NCBI RefSeq assembly: GCF_002979475.1
Contig: NZ_PCOY01000001.1
Location: 372,001-436,000, forward strand
Reading direction: 5' to 3'
Length of the DNA stretch: 64,000 bases
Origin: Microbacterium sp. MYb62
GTDB taxonomy: Bacteria > Actinomycetota > Actinomycetes > Actinomycetales > Microbacteriaceae
Of this stretch, positions 39,476 through 48,745 are shown piece after piece (positions within the stretch are counted from its first letter, which is position 1; every line of letters begins with the position of its first letter). The notes below the pieces were generated by a model, which was given only the letters and a program-made list of their open reading frames with translations, had not been told where the DNA came from and ran no database searches. The position numbers and the translations under genes are program-made.

Positions 39476-41803
39476 TCAGGGGGTTCCGACGGGTGACGCC
39501 GTCGTCGTGCGCTCTCGCGCGACTCCGGCATCCGTCGGGGAGGGATCCGCCGCCTGGCTCCGGAAGGACCGCAGGCGGAGGCTGTTGCCGACGACGAAGA
39601 CGCTGGAGAACGCCATCGCCGCACCGGCGAGCATGGGATTGAGCAGCCCGAGGGCCGCGAGCGGGATGGCGGCGACGTTGTAGGCGAAGGCCCAGAACAG
39701 GTTGCCCTTGATCGTGCCGAGTGTCTTCCGCGAGAGCCGGATGGCGTCCGCCGCACTACGCAGGTCTCCCCGCACGAGCGTGATGTCACTCGCCTCGATG
39801 GCGACATCGGTGCCGGTGCCCATCGCGAGGCCCAGGTCTGCTTGAGCCAGAGCCGCCGCGTCGTTCACGCCGTCTCCGACCATCGCGACGACCTTGCCCT
39901 CGCCCTGCAGCCTGGTGATGACGTCGACCTTGTCCTTGGGGAGGACCTCGGCGATGACCTCGGTGATGCCGACCTCGGCCGCGATCTGCTCGGCCACCGC
40001 CCGGTTGTCGCCGGTGAGGAGGATCGGTGTGAGCCCGAGGGCCTTCAGCTGCGTGATGGCCTGGGCGCTCGACGGCTTCACGGTGTCCGCCACGACGAGC
40101 ACGCCACGCGCCTCTCCGTCCCAGCCGACGGCGATCGCGGTCTTGCCCTGACGCTCCGCCTCGGCCTTCGCTGAGGCGAGAGCGGCGGGAAGGTGCTGCG
40201 ACCAGTCGGCGAGGAGCGATTCCCGGCCGACGAGCACGGCGTGTCCATCGACGACGCCCTGCACACCCTGGCCCTCGATGTTGGCGAAGCCCTCCGGGAC
40301 CGGAAGTGCACCGACCTCCTGCGTCGCGGCCTTGGCGATCGCCTGTGCGATGGGGTGCTCCGAGGCGTCCTCGACGGCCCCAGCCAGTCGCAGCAGTTCC
40401 GCCCGGTCGACACCCGCAGCGGTGTGCACGTCGGTGAGGGTCATCTTCCCGGAGGTGACGGTTCCGGTCTTGTCCAGTACGACGGTGTCGACCTTGCGCG
40501 TGGACTCGAGGATCTCCGGTCCCTTGATGAGGATGCCCATCTGGGCGCCGCGTCCCGTGCCCACCAGCAGTGCGGTCGGGGTGGCGAGACCGAGTGCGCA
40601 GGGGCACGCGATGATCAGCACGGCGACCGCGGCGGTGAAGGCGGCCGAGGCGGGGAATCCCGCCCCCAGCCAGGCGCCGAGTGTGCCGAGTGCGACGGCG
40701 ATCACGATGGGGACGAAGATCCCGGAGACACGGTCCGCGAGGCGCTGCACCTCGGCCTTGCCGGTCTGCGCGTCCTCCACGAGCCGCGCCATCTGCGCCA
40801 GCTGCGTGTCCGATCCGATGCGCGTGGCGCGGATCACCAGGCGTCCGCCGGCGTTGACCGTGGCGCCGGTGACGGCGTCGCCCTCACCGACCTCGACCGG
40901 AACGGATTCGCCGGTCAGCATCGACGCATCGACGGCCGATGTCCCCGACACGATGATCCCGTCTGTGGCGATCTTCTCCCCCGGACGGACGACGAACTCG
41001 TCGCCCACCTTCAGCTCCGCCGTGGGGATGCGCGTCTCGACCCCACCGCGGATGACTGCGACGTCCTTCGCGCCGAGCTCGAGCAGCGCCCGCAGCGCCG
41101 CCCCGGCCTGACGCTTGGAGCGCTTCTCGAAGTACCTCCCGGCGAGGATGAACGTGGTCACGCCCGCCCCCACCTCGAGATAGATGTTGGCCGCCCCATC
41201 GCTCGGGGCCACCGTCAGCTCGAACGGGTGCGTCATGCCGGGGACCCCGGCCGTGCCGAGGAACAGGGCGTACAGCGACCAGAGCAGCGCCGCGATCGTG
41301 CCCATCGAGATGAGCGTGTCCATGGTCGCCGCGCCGTGGCGGAGGTTCGTCCATGCGGCCTTGTGGAACGGCCACGCCGCCCACACGATCACGGGTCCGG
41401 CGAGGGCCAGCGACAGCCATTGCCAGTAGGTGAACTGCAGCGCGGGGATCATCGCCATCGCGATGACCGGGACGGTCAGCACGATGGAGGCGACGAGTCG
41501 GTGCTTGAGGCTGATGAGCTCGGCGTCCGGTGCGTCGTCGACATCGTCCTGTCGGGCGGCGTTCTCCGGAGCGGGCAGCGCCGCGGTGTAGCCGGTCTTC
41601 TCCACTTCGGCGATGAGAAGCGCGGGATCGAACCCGGCCGGTGCCATCACCTTGGCCTTCTCGGTGGCATAGTTCACCGTCGCCGTGACGCCGTCGATCC
41701 GGTTGAGCTTCTTCTCGATCCGCATCGCGCACGATGCGCAGGTCATGCCGCCGATCTCCAGCTCGACACTGGCCTCCGGGGCTGCGGACTGCGTGTCCGT
41801 CAT
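39476..41803 (-). CDS. copA: CopA-type P1B-1 copper-exporting ATPase
   Basis: 775 residues. One N-terminal HMA domain with GMTCASC (Cys22, Cys25), actuator TGES, ion-pathway CPC in [22 protein letters not shown] and [10 protein letters not shown]. It exports Cu+ using ATP, accepting metal from a CopZ-like chaperone such as the one encoded upstream. GAGGAG precedes the ATG at 41803. It lies 64 bases after the copper-binding membrane protein and 22 bases before the YHS gene, in one operon. Confidence 0.95.
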   Translation of the reverse strand: MTDTQSAAPEASVELEIGGMTCASCAMRIEKKLNRIDGVTATVNYATEKAKVMAPAGFDPALLIAEVEKTGYTAALPAPENAARQDDVDDAPDAELISLKHRLVASIVLTVPVIAMAMIPALQFTYWQWLSLALAGPVIVWAAWPFHKAAWTNLRHGAATMDTLISMGTIAALLWSLYALFLGTAGVPGMTHPFELTVAPSDGAANIYLEVGAGVTTFILAGRYFEKRSKRQAGAALRALLELGAKDVAVIRGGVETRIPTAELKVGDEFVVRPGEKIATDGIIVSGTSAVDASMLTGESVPVEVGEGDAVTGATVNAGGRLVIRATRIGSDTQLAQMARLVEDAQTGKAEVQRLADRVSGIFVPIVIAVALGTLGAWLGAGFPASAAFTAAVAVLIIACPCALGLATPTALLVGTGRGAQMGILIKGPEILESTRKVDTVVLDKTGTVTSGKMTLTDVHTAAGVDRAELLRLAGAVEDASEHPIAQAIAKAATQEVGALPVPEGFANIEGQGVQGVVDGHAVLVGRESLLADWSQHLPAALASAKAEAERQGKTAIAVGWDGEARGVLVVADTVKPSSAQAITQLKALGLTPILLTGDNRAVAEQIAAEVGITEVIAEVLPKDKVDVITRLQGEGKVVAMVGDGVNDAAALAQADLGLAMGTGTDVAIEASDITLVRGDLRSAADAIRLSRKTLGTIKGNLFWAFAYNVAAIPLAALGLLNPMLAGAAMAFSSVFVVGNSLRLRSFRSQAADPSPTDAGVARERTTTASPVGTP

Positions 41804-41867
41804 GATGATCTCCTCGATCCTTGCGCTCCGCGCCCGAGGACGCGGAAGAGAGTGCTGCGGGACGGGC

Positions 41868-42827
41868 TCAGTGCCCGTCGTGGTCGTCGCCGGTGTCCGT
41901 GGACGTCCCGGCGGCGGAGGGCGTGGCGTCCAGGACGAACGGCGCGGTGTGGACTTTCCCGTCGACCTGGAAGTCGAGGTAGAGCAGGTATCGGCCGGCG
42001 GTCGGGGCCTGTGCCGTGAAGATGACCTCGGGGCCGGCGAGGTCACCGGCTGCGGGCTCGTCGCCGTGCGCATGGACGTGCAGATACGCCAGGTCGCCTT
42101 CGCGGAGCGCGACGAGGTGCCCGAACGCTCCGAGGTAGGGCTCGAGTGCCGTGACCGGCGCTCCGTCGCGGCTGACCTCCACGGTCAACTCGCTCCCGGT
42201 GCCGGCGACCAGGTCTCCCGTGATCGTCACGTCGAACCCGTCGACGGCCACGGTCGTCTGCGGTCCCGTCGGCGGCTGAGGCGTGAGGATCCCGGCGACG
42301 TCGACGGTGCGCGAGAGTGTCGTTCCCGCTCCGCCCTCCGCCGTGAAGTCGGCGTAGACGCGGTAGGTGCCCGCGGCATCCCAGGTCCACGGCAGCGACC
42401 AGGTGCCGGTGTGCGCGTCCAGCACGGGGTGCACGTGCCGGTACTCACTGCCGTCGCTGCGCACCACGATGAGGTGCAGCTGCTTGCCGTGAGCCGTCTC
42501 ATATGCGGTGACCGCGTCACCCGCGGCATCCCGGATCTCGAAGGACAGTTCACCCTCGATTCCGGTCTCCCCCGGCGCCGTGATCGCTCCGATGGTGAAA
42601 CCGGATGCCGCGATCGTCACTCCACTCACGTCTGATTCCTCTTCTTTCCCTGTTCCCGTGTCCTGCACGGCTTCCTCAGCGGGGTGCTCGTCGTGTCCGG
42701 CGTCCCCGCGCTCCGTCCAGGAGGCCACGGCGCTCTCGGGCACGATGGCGCTCGACGCGGCGAATGCCGCGCCGAACACCACCACGAGGCCCGCACCGTA
42801 GATGCCGAGACGGCCTGCGGTGTTCAT
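41868..42827 (-). CDS. Membrane-anchored copper-operon protein, probably extracytoplasmic
   Basis: 319 residues. One N-terminal transmembrane helix (about residues 9-28) is followed by an acidic His-containing linker and two beta-rich Ig-like halves. His clusters such as [24 protein letters not shown] and the C-terminal DDHDGH suggest metal binding. Similar proteins accompany copZ-copA in actinobacteria; no biochemical role is established. The start overlaps the copZ stop by one base, so it is translationally coupled. Confidence 0.78.
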   Translation of the reverse strand: MNTAGRLGIYGAGLVVVFGAAFAASSAIVPESAVASWTERGDAGHDEHPAEEAVQDTGTGKEEESDVSGVTIAASGFTIGAITAPGETGIEGELSFEIRDAAGDAVTAYETAHGKQLHLIVVRSDGSEYRHVHPVLDAHTGTWSLPWTWDAAGTYRVYADFTAEGGAGTTLSRTVDVAGILTPQPPTGPQTTVAVDGFDVTITGDLVAGTGSELTVEVSRDGAPVTALEPYLGAFGHLVALREGDLAYLHVHAHGDEPAAGDLAGPEVIFTAQAPTAGRYLLYLDFQVDGKVHTAPFVLDATPSAAGTSTDTGDDHDGH

Positions 42828-43036
42828 CAGGCTCTGACCGCCTGGTAGCCCGCCTCGTCGACGGCTGCGAGGATCGCGGCGTCGTCGAGAGGCTCGGCGC
42901 TGGTCACGACGAGCCTGCCGGTCTGGGCGCTGACGTCGATGGCGTCGACGCCGGGGATCTGACCGACCTCGCCGCGGATCGCGACCTCGCAGTGACCGCA
43001 GCTCATTCCGGTCACCTGGTACTCGCTCGTGCTCAT
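42827..43036 (-). CDS. copZ: CopZ-type copper chaperone (HMA domain)
   Basis: 69 residues, a single HMA domain: EYQVTGMSCGHCEVAI with CxxC, and the conserved ending DEAGYQAV. It carries Cu+ in the cytoplasm to the copper pumps downstream. It is the first gene of the copZ-anchored protein-copA-YHS-copB operon, directly behind two CsoR-type sites. Confidence 0.93.
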   Translation of the reverse strand: MSTSEYQVTGMSCGHCEVAIRGEVGQIPGVDAIDVSAQTGRLVVTSAEPLDDAAILAAVDEAGYQAVRA

Positions 43037-43061
43037 GTCCGTTCCTCTCTCGATGTCAGCA

Positions 43062-43111
43062 TACCCAGGTGGGGTACTCCTTCGTCTCAACCCTATACCC
43101 TCCTGGGGTAT
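43062..43111 (-). promoter_or_regulatory. Two CsoR-type operators at the copper-operon promoter
   Basis: Site 1 is TACCCAGGTGGGGTA (43062-43076) and site 2 ATACCCTCCTGGGGTAT (43095-43111). Both have the TACCC/GGGTA arrangement of copper-sensing CsoR operators. On the minus strand TTGAGA lies between them as a possible -35, and site 1 would cover the -10. The repressor gene is not in this window. Confidence 0.78.
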
Positions 43112-43151
43112 TCCGATCACGCGTCGCGAGTTCGACGGGCGCCCCGCGCCA

Positions 43152-43204
43152 TCACCCCCGCCGGGTGACCGGCACCTGTCGTGGCGGAGCGGAGATGCCA
43201 GCCT
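43152..43204 (+). promoter_or_regulatory. Shared 17-bp dyad and putative promoter of the HAD gene
   Basis: TCACCCC (43152-43158), CGC, CGGGTGA (43162-43168): 13 of 14 matches. CAGCCT (43199-43204) lies 39 bp from the centre and is a weak -10 candidate (A at position 2, T at position 6). RNA would start about 37 bases before the ATG. Confidence 0.55.
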
Positions 43205-43247
43205 GGGTGCCACTGTCGCCCACCCATCGAGACGCGAGGAACCGATA

Positions 43248-44201
43248 ATGACCGACCGCAGCTCCCTGCCTTCCTGGCGCGACACGCGCACCCGCAGAGA
43301 CATCGAGGCGTTCATCGCCTCGGTCACCGAGGGGCCGGGCGCCGTCCCCGTCGAGGAGCGCGTCGCGGTGTTCGACAACGACGGGACCCTGTGGTCCGAG
43401 AAGCCGATGATCACGCAACTGCACTACGTCGTGGAGCAGTGGCGGGCAGCGGCGGAGCGCAATCCCGAGCTCGCCGAACGGCAGCCGTACCTCGCCGCCG
43501 TGAGCGGCGACTTCGGCTGGCTGGGCACAGCGATCGACAAGCACTACAGCGGCGATGACTCCGATCTGAAGATCATCATCCAGTCGCTCGTCGGACTCAC
43601 CGACGGGATGAGCGTCGAGGACTACGCGAGCTCCGTGGAGGAGTTCTACCGGACGGCGCAGCATCCGACCCTCAAGCGCCCGTACTCGGAGGCGGTCTAC
43701 CAGCCGATGGTCGAGCTGCTCCGCTACCTGGAGCACCACGGCTTCACCTGCTATATCGTGTCCGGGGGCGAGCGGGACTTCATGCGCCCCATGACGCAGG
43801 CCAACTACGGGATCCCCCCGGAGCGCGTGGTCGGATCGGCCTTCGGACTCGCCTGGGACGATGCCGACGCCACCGTGCGGTACTCTTCCTCGCTCGCCTT
43901 CTTCGACGACGGCCCCGAGAAGCCCATCCGGATCTGGACGCGCATCGGCCGGCGCCCCCTGTTCGTCGGCGGGAACTCCAACGGCGACACGGCGATGATG
44001 GACTTCGCGCGTCGCGGACCGCGACCCGGCTTCGCGCTCCTGGTCCACCACGACGACCCGACACGAGGCGACATCCCGTACGACGCCGGCGCCGAGAAGG
44101 CGCTCGCCGATGCCGCGGACAAGGGCTACACCGTCGTGAGCGTCAAGGACGACTGGGCGACTGTGTTCCCGGACGCCCCCTCCGCCGCAGAAAGCGACTG
44201 A
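43248..44201 (+). CDS. HAD-superfamily phosphatase (phosphoserine-phosphatase-like)
   Basis: 317 residues. Motif I VAVFDNDGTLWSEKP carries the nucleophile Asp, motif II the Ser in CYIVSGGERDFM, and motif IV acidic residues in FVGGNSNGDTAMM. The long insertion between motifs I and II is a cap domain. The substrate is unknown; related genes are often labelled HAD family hydrolase. GCGAGGAA precedes the ATG. The 17-bp dyad upstream ties it to the stress regulon rather than to the neighbouring copper operon. Confidence 0.85.
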   Translation: MTDRSSLPSWRDTRTRRDIEAFIASVTEGPGAVPVEERVAVFDNDGTLWSEKPMITQLHYVVEQWRAAAERNPELAERQPYLAAVSGDFGWLGTAIDKHYSGDDSDLKIIIQSLVGLTDGMSVEDYASSVEEFYRTAQHPTLKRPYSEAVYQPMVELLRYLEHHGFTCYIVSGGERDFMRPMTQANYGIPPERVVGSAFGLAWDDADATVRYSSSLAFFDDGPEKPIRIWTRIGRRPLFVGGNSNGDTAMMDFARRGPRPGFALLVHHDDPTRGDIPYDAGAEKALADAADKGYTVVSVKDDWATVFPDAPSAAESD

Positions 44202-44211
44202 GCTTTCACGT

Positions 44212-44246
44212 CGAACGCCCGGGGAGTCGCACTCCCCGGGCGTTCG
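44212..44246. terminator. Strong hairpin terminator between HAD and membrane-protein genes
   Basis: A perfect 16-bp stem CGAACGCCCGGGGAGT (44212-44227), loop CGC, and its complement (44231-44246). It lies between two convergent genes. No long T-tract follows, as is common for GC-rich actinobacterial terminators. Confidence 0.8.
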
Positions 44247-44270
44247 CTCACGTGCGAGCAGACGGACCGC

Positions 44271-45647
44271 TCACGGTGCGGAGGCGGAAACCCTCGCGTC
44301 CGGACCGGTGTTCTCGTCGGTGTCGTCGGTCTCGTCCGGCGCAGACTCCTCCGTCGTGTGCTCCGTGTCGGCGACTTCCGGACGCCGTAGCAGTTCGACC
44401 ACGATCGCGAACACCACGAGACCGACGGTCACACCGACCACCGTGCCGAAGGAGACCGGACGCGTCACCATCAGGATGACCACGGCGAGGATCATGCCGA
44501 CGAGGAGGATGGGTCCGTGGAAGCGGTCGACCGAGGAGCCGAACCGTCCGGTCGACAGCCCCCGCCGCTCCCAGGTGCTCCGGACCGCGGAGAATCCGCT
44601 GTCGAGGATGCCGCGAGTGGCCGCCGCGCTGCGACTCGACCCGGCGAGCCACGCCCAGACGGCGATCAGCACGCCGACCAGGGCCAAGGCCACGATCGTC
44701 GAACTCAGCAGCGAGGTCACCTGGTCGAACAGGGATTGGGCGGTTGCCGCGGTCATGATCGACGGACTCACCGCGCCGATGAAGAACGTCCTTCCGATGC
44801 CCACCCCCGCGGAGAGCAGCAGGAAGGCCACGGCGAACCCGATGCTGGTCCAGAAGAGCGCCCGCGTCCGGTTCCGCGCGATCAGGATGCCGGCGACGAC
44901 CAGTCCGAGCACGACCCACGGCAGCCAGAACCCGGCTGCCACCGCGATCTGGTACACGGTACGCACCAGCACCAGAGCGTCGGCCTGGGCGATCGGGATC
45001 GACCTGTCGATCTCCGGGATGAGGTCGGCGAATCCGACGCCCCGCTCCGACAGCGCCGCCTTGACGCGGTCGACCACCAGGCCGATGTCGATCGACACCA
45101 CGCCGTCATCCGCGAGCTGAAGCGCGGCGTCCGGACTGTTCTGCATGATCGCGACGGCGCGTTCGTGGGTGAATCGGAGTGATTGCACCCAAATGTCGGC
45201 GAACTGATCGGACGCCACGACATCATGGATGACACCGTCGACGAGCGACGTCAGGCCGCTGGCCGCCGGTACTTCCAGCAGGGAGAGCGCCGAGGACGCT
45301 CTGGGCGGAAGGTCGAGTTCCCGCAGGCCGTCGAACACCTCGCCGACGACCGCATCGAAGTCCACCTGCTCCTGGATCGCCGTGCTGACCTGATCCGCGA
45401 CGAAGTCCTGGACATCGGGGTCCTCGGCGAGGGGCGCGAAAGTCGCGACGAACCGATCCGCATCGACGAGCTGCAGGCGCGCCCACGTCCCCATCGCCGC
45501 GATCGGAGCCATCAGAACGGCGACGGCGAGCACGATACCGGCGACGATGCTCCTGGCCACCGGGCGACGGCGGCGGGGCTTCTTGAGGGTCTCGTTCTCC
45601 TGCTCGAGGAGGAGGACGCGGGCCCGCAGATCATCCAGTTCACTCAT
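44271..45647 (-). CDS. Integral membrane protein of unknown family
   Basis: 458 residues. A short N-terminal leucine-zipper-like helix (MSELDDLRARVLLLEQENETL) precedes a basic patch and a first transmembrane helix. A long extracytoplasmic domain of about 190 residues follows, then five or six hydrophobic segments and an acidic Asp/Glu/Thr-rich tail. AGGAGGAGAACGA is the ribosome site. It follows the DUF6325 and SHOCT genes on the same strand with short gaps and is probably in their operon, under the dyad at 46564-46580. I do not recognise a function. Confidence 0.75.
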   Translation of the reverse strand: MSELDDLRARVLLLEQENETLKKPRRRRPVARSIVAGIVLAVAVLMAPIAAMGTWARLQLVDADRFVATFAPLAEDPDVQDFVADQVSTAIQEQVDFDAVVGEVFDGLRELDLPPRASSALSLLEVPAASGLTSLVDGVIHDVVASDQFADIWVQSLRFTHERAVAIMQNSPDAALQLADDGVVSIDIGLVVDRVKAALSERGVGFADLIPEIDRSIPIAQADALVLVRTVYQIAVAAGFWLPWVVLGLVVAGILIARNRTRALFWTSIGFAVAFLLLSAGVGIGRTFFIGAVSPSIMTAATAQSLFDQVTSLLSSTIVALALVGVLIAVWAWLAGSSRSAAATRGILDSGFSAVRSTWERRGLSTGRFGSSVDRFHGPILLVGMILAVVILMVTRPVSFGTVVGVTVGLVVFAIVVELLRRPEVADTEHTTEESAPDETDDTDENTGPDARVSASAP

Positions 45648-45699
45648 TCGTTCTCCTCCTCGATGCACCGGGTCGGCTGTCGCTTCTCAGCTGCTCAGC

Positions 45700-46047
45700 T
45701 CAGCTCAGGATCTTCTGCTTGGCCGCGGCGAACTCCGCCTCGGACAGCACTCCGGAATCCTTCAGCGCGGCCAGCTGCTGCAGCTTCGAGATCATGTCGT
45801 CCGCCCCGGCGGCGCCGGACGCCGGTGCCGTGGGAGCCGCGTACTGGGCGGCAGCGCTCTGTGCCGCCGCGTCGACCTGCGCCTGCTGCTGCGCGGCCTC
45901 GTACTGCTGCTGCTCATACTGTCCCTGCGCGCGCTCCTGCTGATGCCGCGACATCGCCCCACCGACGGCGGACGCCGTCCCGGCGACCACTGCGGTCCTG
46001 GCCGCGAGGCCGATCAGTCCGGGGCGACCGAATCTTCTCAAGGGCAT
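45700..46047 (-). CDS. SHOCT-domain protein
   Basis: 115 residues. An N-terminal hydrophobic stretch (GLIGLAARTAVVAGTASAVGG) is followed by a Gln/Ala-rich low-complexity middle and a C-terminal SHOCT motif, ISKLQQLAALKDSGVLSEAEFAAAKQKIL. SHOCT motifs are short helical oligomerisation elements at the ends of membrane proteins. ATG 46047 lies one base after the DUF6325 stop and GGAAGG is the ribosome site. Confidence 0.85.
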   Translation of the reverse strand: MPLRRFGRPGLIGLAARTAVVAGTASAVGGAMSRHQQERAQGQYEQQQYEAAQQQAQVDAAAQSAAAQYAAPTAPASGAAGADDMISKLQQLAALKDSGVLSEAEFAAAKQKILS

Positions 46048-46048
46048 G

Positions 46049-46483
46049 TCATTCACCTTCCTGATCGAGGATGTCCATCATGGCGTTCACCACGGGCGCG
46101 GGCACGCGCTCGCTGCGGAGCACCTGCCCTCCGGCGGCCGCGAGGCTCTGAGCCAACGTGCGCGCGAAGGTGAGCTCCAGCACGACGAGGGCGGCGGACT
46201 GCCCGGGGGCGAGCGCGGCCGCCAGCGCCTCGACGTCCTCCTCGCCCGCGAGGCCTGCCGCCAGGGGTTCGAAGTCGTCGAGTCCGAGTGCGCCGTCGTC
46301 CGCGTCGAGTTCCACGATCTCGACTTCTCCGGTCTCCGATTTCGCGAGCACGACGAAGTCGAGCAGGCGCACGACACCGGTGTCGACGAGGTCGGTCAGT
46401 GCTCGGAACGTCGCCGGGTCGGGACGCGCTCCCTCGAACCCGACGAGGTAGAACTCGGCGGGGCCGAAACGGAAGTCATTCAT
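46049..46483 (-). CDS. DUF6325 protein
   Basis: 144 residues, acidic. It opens with FRFGPAEFYLVGFEG, has VRLLDFVVLAKSETGEVEIVELD in the middle and ends RVPAPVVNAMMDIL. A paralogue with the same layout is at 48276-48719. AAGGACAAT precedes the ATG. It is the first gene of an operon with the SHOCT and large membrane proteins. Function unknown; the regular pairing with SHOCT proteins suggests they work together at the membrane. Confidence 0.85.
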   Translation of the reverse strand: MNDFRFGPAEFYLVGFEGARPDPATFRALTDLVDTGVVRLLDFVVLAKSETGEVEIVELDADDGALGLDDFEPLAAGLAGEEDVEALAAALAPGQSAALVVLELTFARTLAQSLAAAGGQVLRSERVPAPVVNAMMDILDQEGE

Positions 46484-46527
46484 GGATTGTCCTTTCTCAC
46501 GGGGCACACGGACCGCGGCTGCGACCC

Positions 46528-46580
46528 ATCGTCGCATCGCCGGCGTCGAAGCGATCCGCATTCTCACCCGAACAGGATGA
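46528..46580 (-). promoter_or_regulatory. Shared 17-bp dyad before the DUF6325-SHOCT operon
   Basis: TCACCCG (46564-46570), AAC, AGGATGA (46574-46580): 13 of 14 matches. GACGAT (46528-46533, minus strand) lies 39 bp from the centre as the candidate -10, placing the RNA start about 38 bases before the ATG. Confidence 0.65.
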
Positions 46581-46584
46581 GCGC

Positions 46585-47712
46585 TCAGTCCTCCGGGGGC
46601 TCGGTCTGACGGTTCTGACGGGGGATCCAGACCTTGCGGACGATGATCAGGATCGATGCCGTCAGCGGAATCGCCACGAGCGCTCCGAGCAGCCCCAACA
46701 GTGTGGCTCCGATCATCGCCCCGATGATCACGAGAACCCCCGGCACAGACGCCGCCTTGCCCATGATCCGCGGAGTGACGACGTACGCCTCGACCTGGAT
46801 GTACACGAGGTAGGCGATCACGAAGACGAGCGCCGCTGTCGGGCTGACGAACAGCGTCGCCACACCGCCGATGACCAGGAACACCAGGGACCCGATCATC
46901 GGGACCAGGGTGACGAAGAACGCGACGATCGCCATCACCGCGGGGATGGACGACCCGACGGCGAGCTGGATCAGGAGCACGACGGCGGCGTTGATGATCG
47001 ACAGGGTCACCCCACCGGCGACCACGCCCCCGACCGACTGCGTGATCTCGTCCAGCACCTCGGCGAACCGCACCCGGCGGTACAGCGGGACGAGATTCGA
47101 GATCGCCGCCTTGATGCTCTGCAACGAGGAGACGAAGTACAAGGTGAGGACGACGACCATGACGAAGCTCGACACGGCGCCGACGACTCCGAAGCCGGCC
47201 TTCAGGACCCCACCGGAGATTGCGAGGAACGACGACAGCGTCGTGAGCGAGCGGATGCTCTCGGCGACGACGGCTGAGAGATCGACACCGAGGTCGGCCT
47301 CCAGCGCGCGGTACCAGTCACTCTGCTGCATCGCCGCGATGGTCTCCGGCGCGGCCTCGATCGCGGCGGCGATCTGGCGGACCGTCGCGGGCACCAGGAT
47401 GAGGAGGATCACCGCCACCACCCCCAGGAAGACGACCGCGACGATCGTCACGCCGACTGGCCTGCTCATCCCCCGGCGTTCGAGCACGCGCACGGCCGGA
47501 TCGAGACCGAGCGCGAGGAACATGCCGAGGAAGATCGAGATGAGCACCGTCGAGATGCCCGCGATCGTGGCCGCGAGCGCGATCGCGAGAAGCACACCGA
47601 CGGCGACCGAGAAGCCGGAGAGCAGCGGGGTCGCCGGCAACACGCGCTGAAGACGGGACCGCTGTCTTCCCTCCGGTCGTTCCGCGTCCTGCGCGGTCGT
47701 GTTCTCATCCAC
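46585..47712 (-). CDS. AI-2E-family transporter
   Basis: 375 residues with about eight transmembrane segments and the family pattern: two N-terminal helices, a cytoplasmic or periplasmic helical region (EAAPETIAAMQQSDWYRALE), then VVAGGVTLSIINAAVVLL and VEAYVVTPRIMGK. Family members export diverse substrates, including the autoinducer-2 exporter TqsA and Na+/H+ antiporters. The GTG start at 47712 has TAGTGT (47720-47725) 7 bases upstream, so the mRNA is probably leaderless; a longer frame upstream lies beyond this promoter. Confidence 0.85.
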   Translation of the reverse strand: MDENTTAQDAERPEGRQRSRLQRVLPATPLLSGFSVAVGVLLAIALAATIAGISTVLISIFLGMFLALGLDPAVRVLERRGMSRPVGVTIVAVVFLGVVAVILLILVPATVRQIAAAIEAAPETIAAMQQSDWYRALEADLGVDLSAVVAESIRSLTTLSSFLAISGGVLKAGFGVVGAVSSFVMVVVLTLYFVSSLQSIKAAISNLVPLYRRVRFAEVLDEITQSVGGVVAGGVTLSIINAAVVLLIQLAVGSSIPAVMAIVAFFVTLVPMIGSLVFLVIGGVATLFVSPTAALVFVIAYLVYIQVEAYVVTPRIMGKAASVPGVLVIIGAMIGATLLGLLGALVAIPLTASILIIVRKVWIPRQNRQTEPPED

Positions 47713-47719
47713 GGAACGC

Positions 47720-47772
47720 ACACTACGCGCGCACCGCCCACGAGAGGCTTCGCTCTCACCCGTTCCTGGTGA
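47720..47772 (-). promoter_or_regulatory. Shared 17-bp dyad and promoter of the AI-2E gene
   Basis: TCACCCG (47756-47762), TTC, CTGGTGA (47766-47772): 13 of 14 matches. The -10 TAGTGT (47720-47725) is 39 bp from the dyad centre, with RNA starting at or just before the GTG codon. Confidence 0.72.
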
Positions 47773-47796
47773 CCGCGACGGTCCCCCACCGTGGGG

Positions 47797-47849
47797 TCGC
47801 CCGCTCGGGGTGAGCGCTCCTCCCGCGCTCCCACGCACGCTGTCACCAT
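47797..47849 (+). promoter_or_regulatory. Shared 17-bp dyad and promoter of the SHOCT-DUF6325 operon
   Basis: TCGCCCG (47797-47803), CTC, GGGGTGA (47807-47813): 12 of 14 matches. CACCAT (47844-47849) lies 39 bp from the centre and would start RNA at A47856, leaving a 29-base leader with AAAGGGG before the GTG. Confidence 0.62.
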
Positions 47850-47884
47850 CGCAGTACGCAGTAACTCAACGAAAGGGGTCCGAA

Positions 47885-48271
47885 GTGTCCATTTGGGAAA
47901 GCTTCTGGGACATCATCTGGTGGTTCTTCTGGGTCTTCGTGTTCATCTCCTATCTGATGGTCCTCTTCAACATCGTGGCCGACCTGTTCCGCGACCATGA
48001 GCTCAACGGCTGGTGGAAGGCCCTCTGGATCATCTTCCTCGTCTTCGTCCCGTTCCTGACGGCGCTCGTCTACCTGATCGCGCGCGGCAGAGGAATGGGC
48101 GAACGGAGCGTCTCGGTCTATCGGGAGCAGCAGCACGCCGCCGATTCCTACATCCGCAGTGTCGCCGGATCCAGTCCCAGCGATGAGATCGACAAAGCGT
48201 CGAAGCTCCTCTCGGCGGGCACCATCACTCCCGACGAGTTCGCCGCCATCAAGGCGCGCGCGCTGAGCTGA
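47885..48271 (+). CDS. Membrane protein with PLDc_N-like helices and C-terminal SHOCT motif
   Basis: 128 residues. Two transmembrane helices (ESFWDIIWWFFWVFVFISYLM region and KALWIIFLVFVPFLTALVYLI region) precede a cytoplasmic arm and the SHOCT motif EIDKASKLLSAGTITPDEFAAIKARAL. GTG start with AAAGGGGTC. It is followed 4 bases later by a DUF6325 gene, so the membrane/SHOCT plus DUF6325 pairing found at 45.7-46.5 kb is repeated here. Confidence 0.85.
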   Translation: MSIWESFWDIIWWFFWVFVFISYLMVLFNIVADLFRDHELNGWWKALWIIFLVFVPFLTALVYLIARGRGMGERSVSVYREQQHAADSYIRSVAGSSPSDEIDKASKLLSAGTITPDEFAAIKARALS

Positions 48272-48275
48272 CATC

Positions 48276-48719
48276 GTGGCTGAGGTGGTCGATGTCACCC
48301 TGCAGGCGCTCGGCGACGTCGAGTTCGTCGTCGTCCGCCTGGAAGACGACCGCCTCAGCCCGAACATCCTCGAAGCGCTGCTGCGACAGGTCGAGAGCGG
48401 AGCCATCCGTCTCCTGGACTTCCTGATCGTGCAACGGCTCGGCGATGAGGAGTATCGCGTCATCGAGGTCGACCACGACGAGTTCACCCTCGCCGGCCTG
48501 GGGCTGGACACACCGGGACTGGTCTGCGAGGACGACGCTCGCCATTTCGCCTCCGGGCTGCCGATCGGCTCGCTCGCGGCCGTGATCCTCGTCGAGCCGA
48601 CGTGGGGTGAGCGGTTCTCCCGCGACGTCGATCGTCGAGGCGACCGCATCCTCGCGACCCAGCCGATCCCCGCCGCGATCGCGAACGCGGTTCTCGCCTC
48701 GGCGTTGCAGCAGTCCTGA
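48276..48719 (+). CDS. DUF6325 protein (second copy)
   Basis: 147 residues. It aligns by eye with the protein at 46049-46483: FVVVRLEDDRLSPNILEAL, IRLLDFLIVQRLGDEEYRVIEVD and the ending QPIPAAIANAVLASAL. It lies 4 bases after the SHOCT membrane-protein gene and is clearly co-transcribed. Function unknown. It converges on the LuxR-type gene with a 26-base gap. Confidence 0.83.
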   Translation: MAEVVDVTLQALGDVEFVVVRLEDDRLSPNILEALLRQVESGAIRLLDFLIVQRLGDEEYRVIEVDHDEFTLAGLGLDTPGLVCEDDARHFASGLPIGSLAAVILVEPTWGERFSRDVDRRGDRILATQPIPAAIANAVLASALQQS

Positions 48720-48745
48720 CGCGGAGCAGCGAGAGGGGCAGCCGA

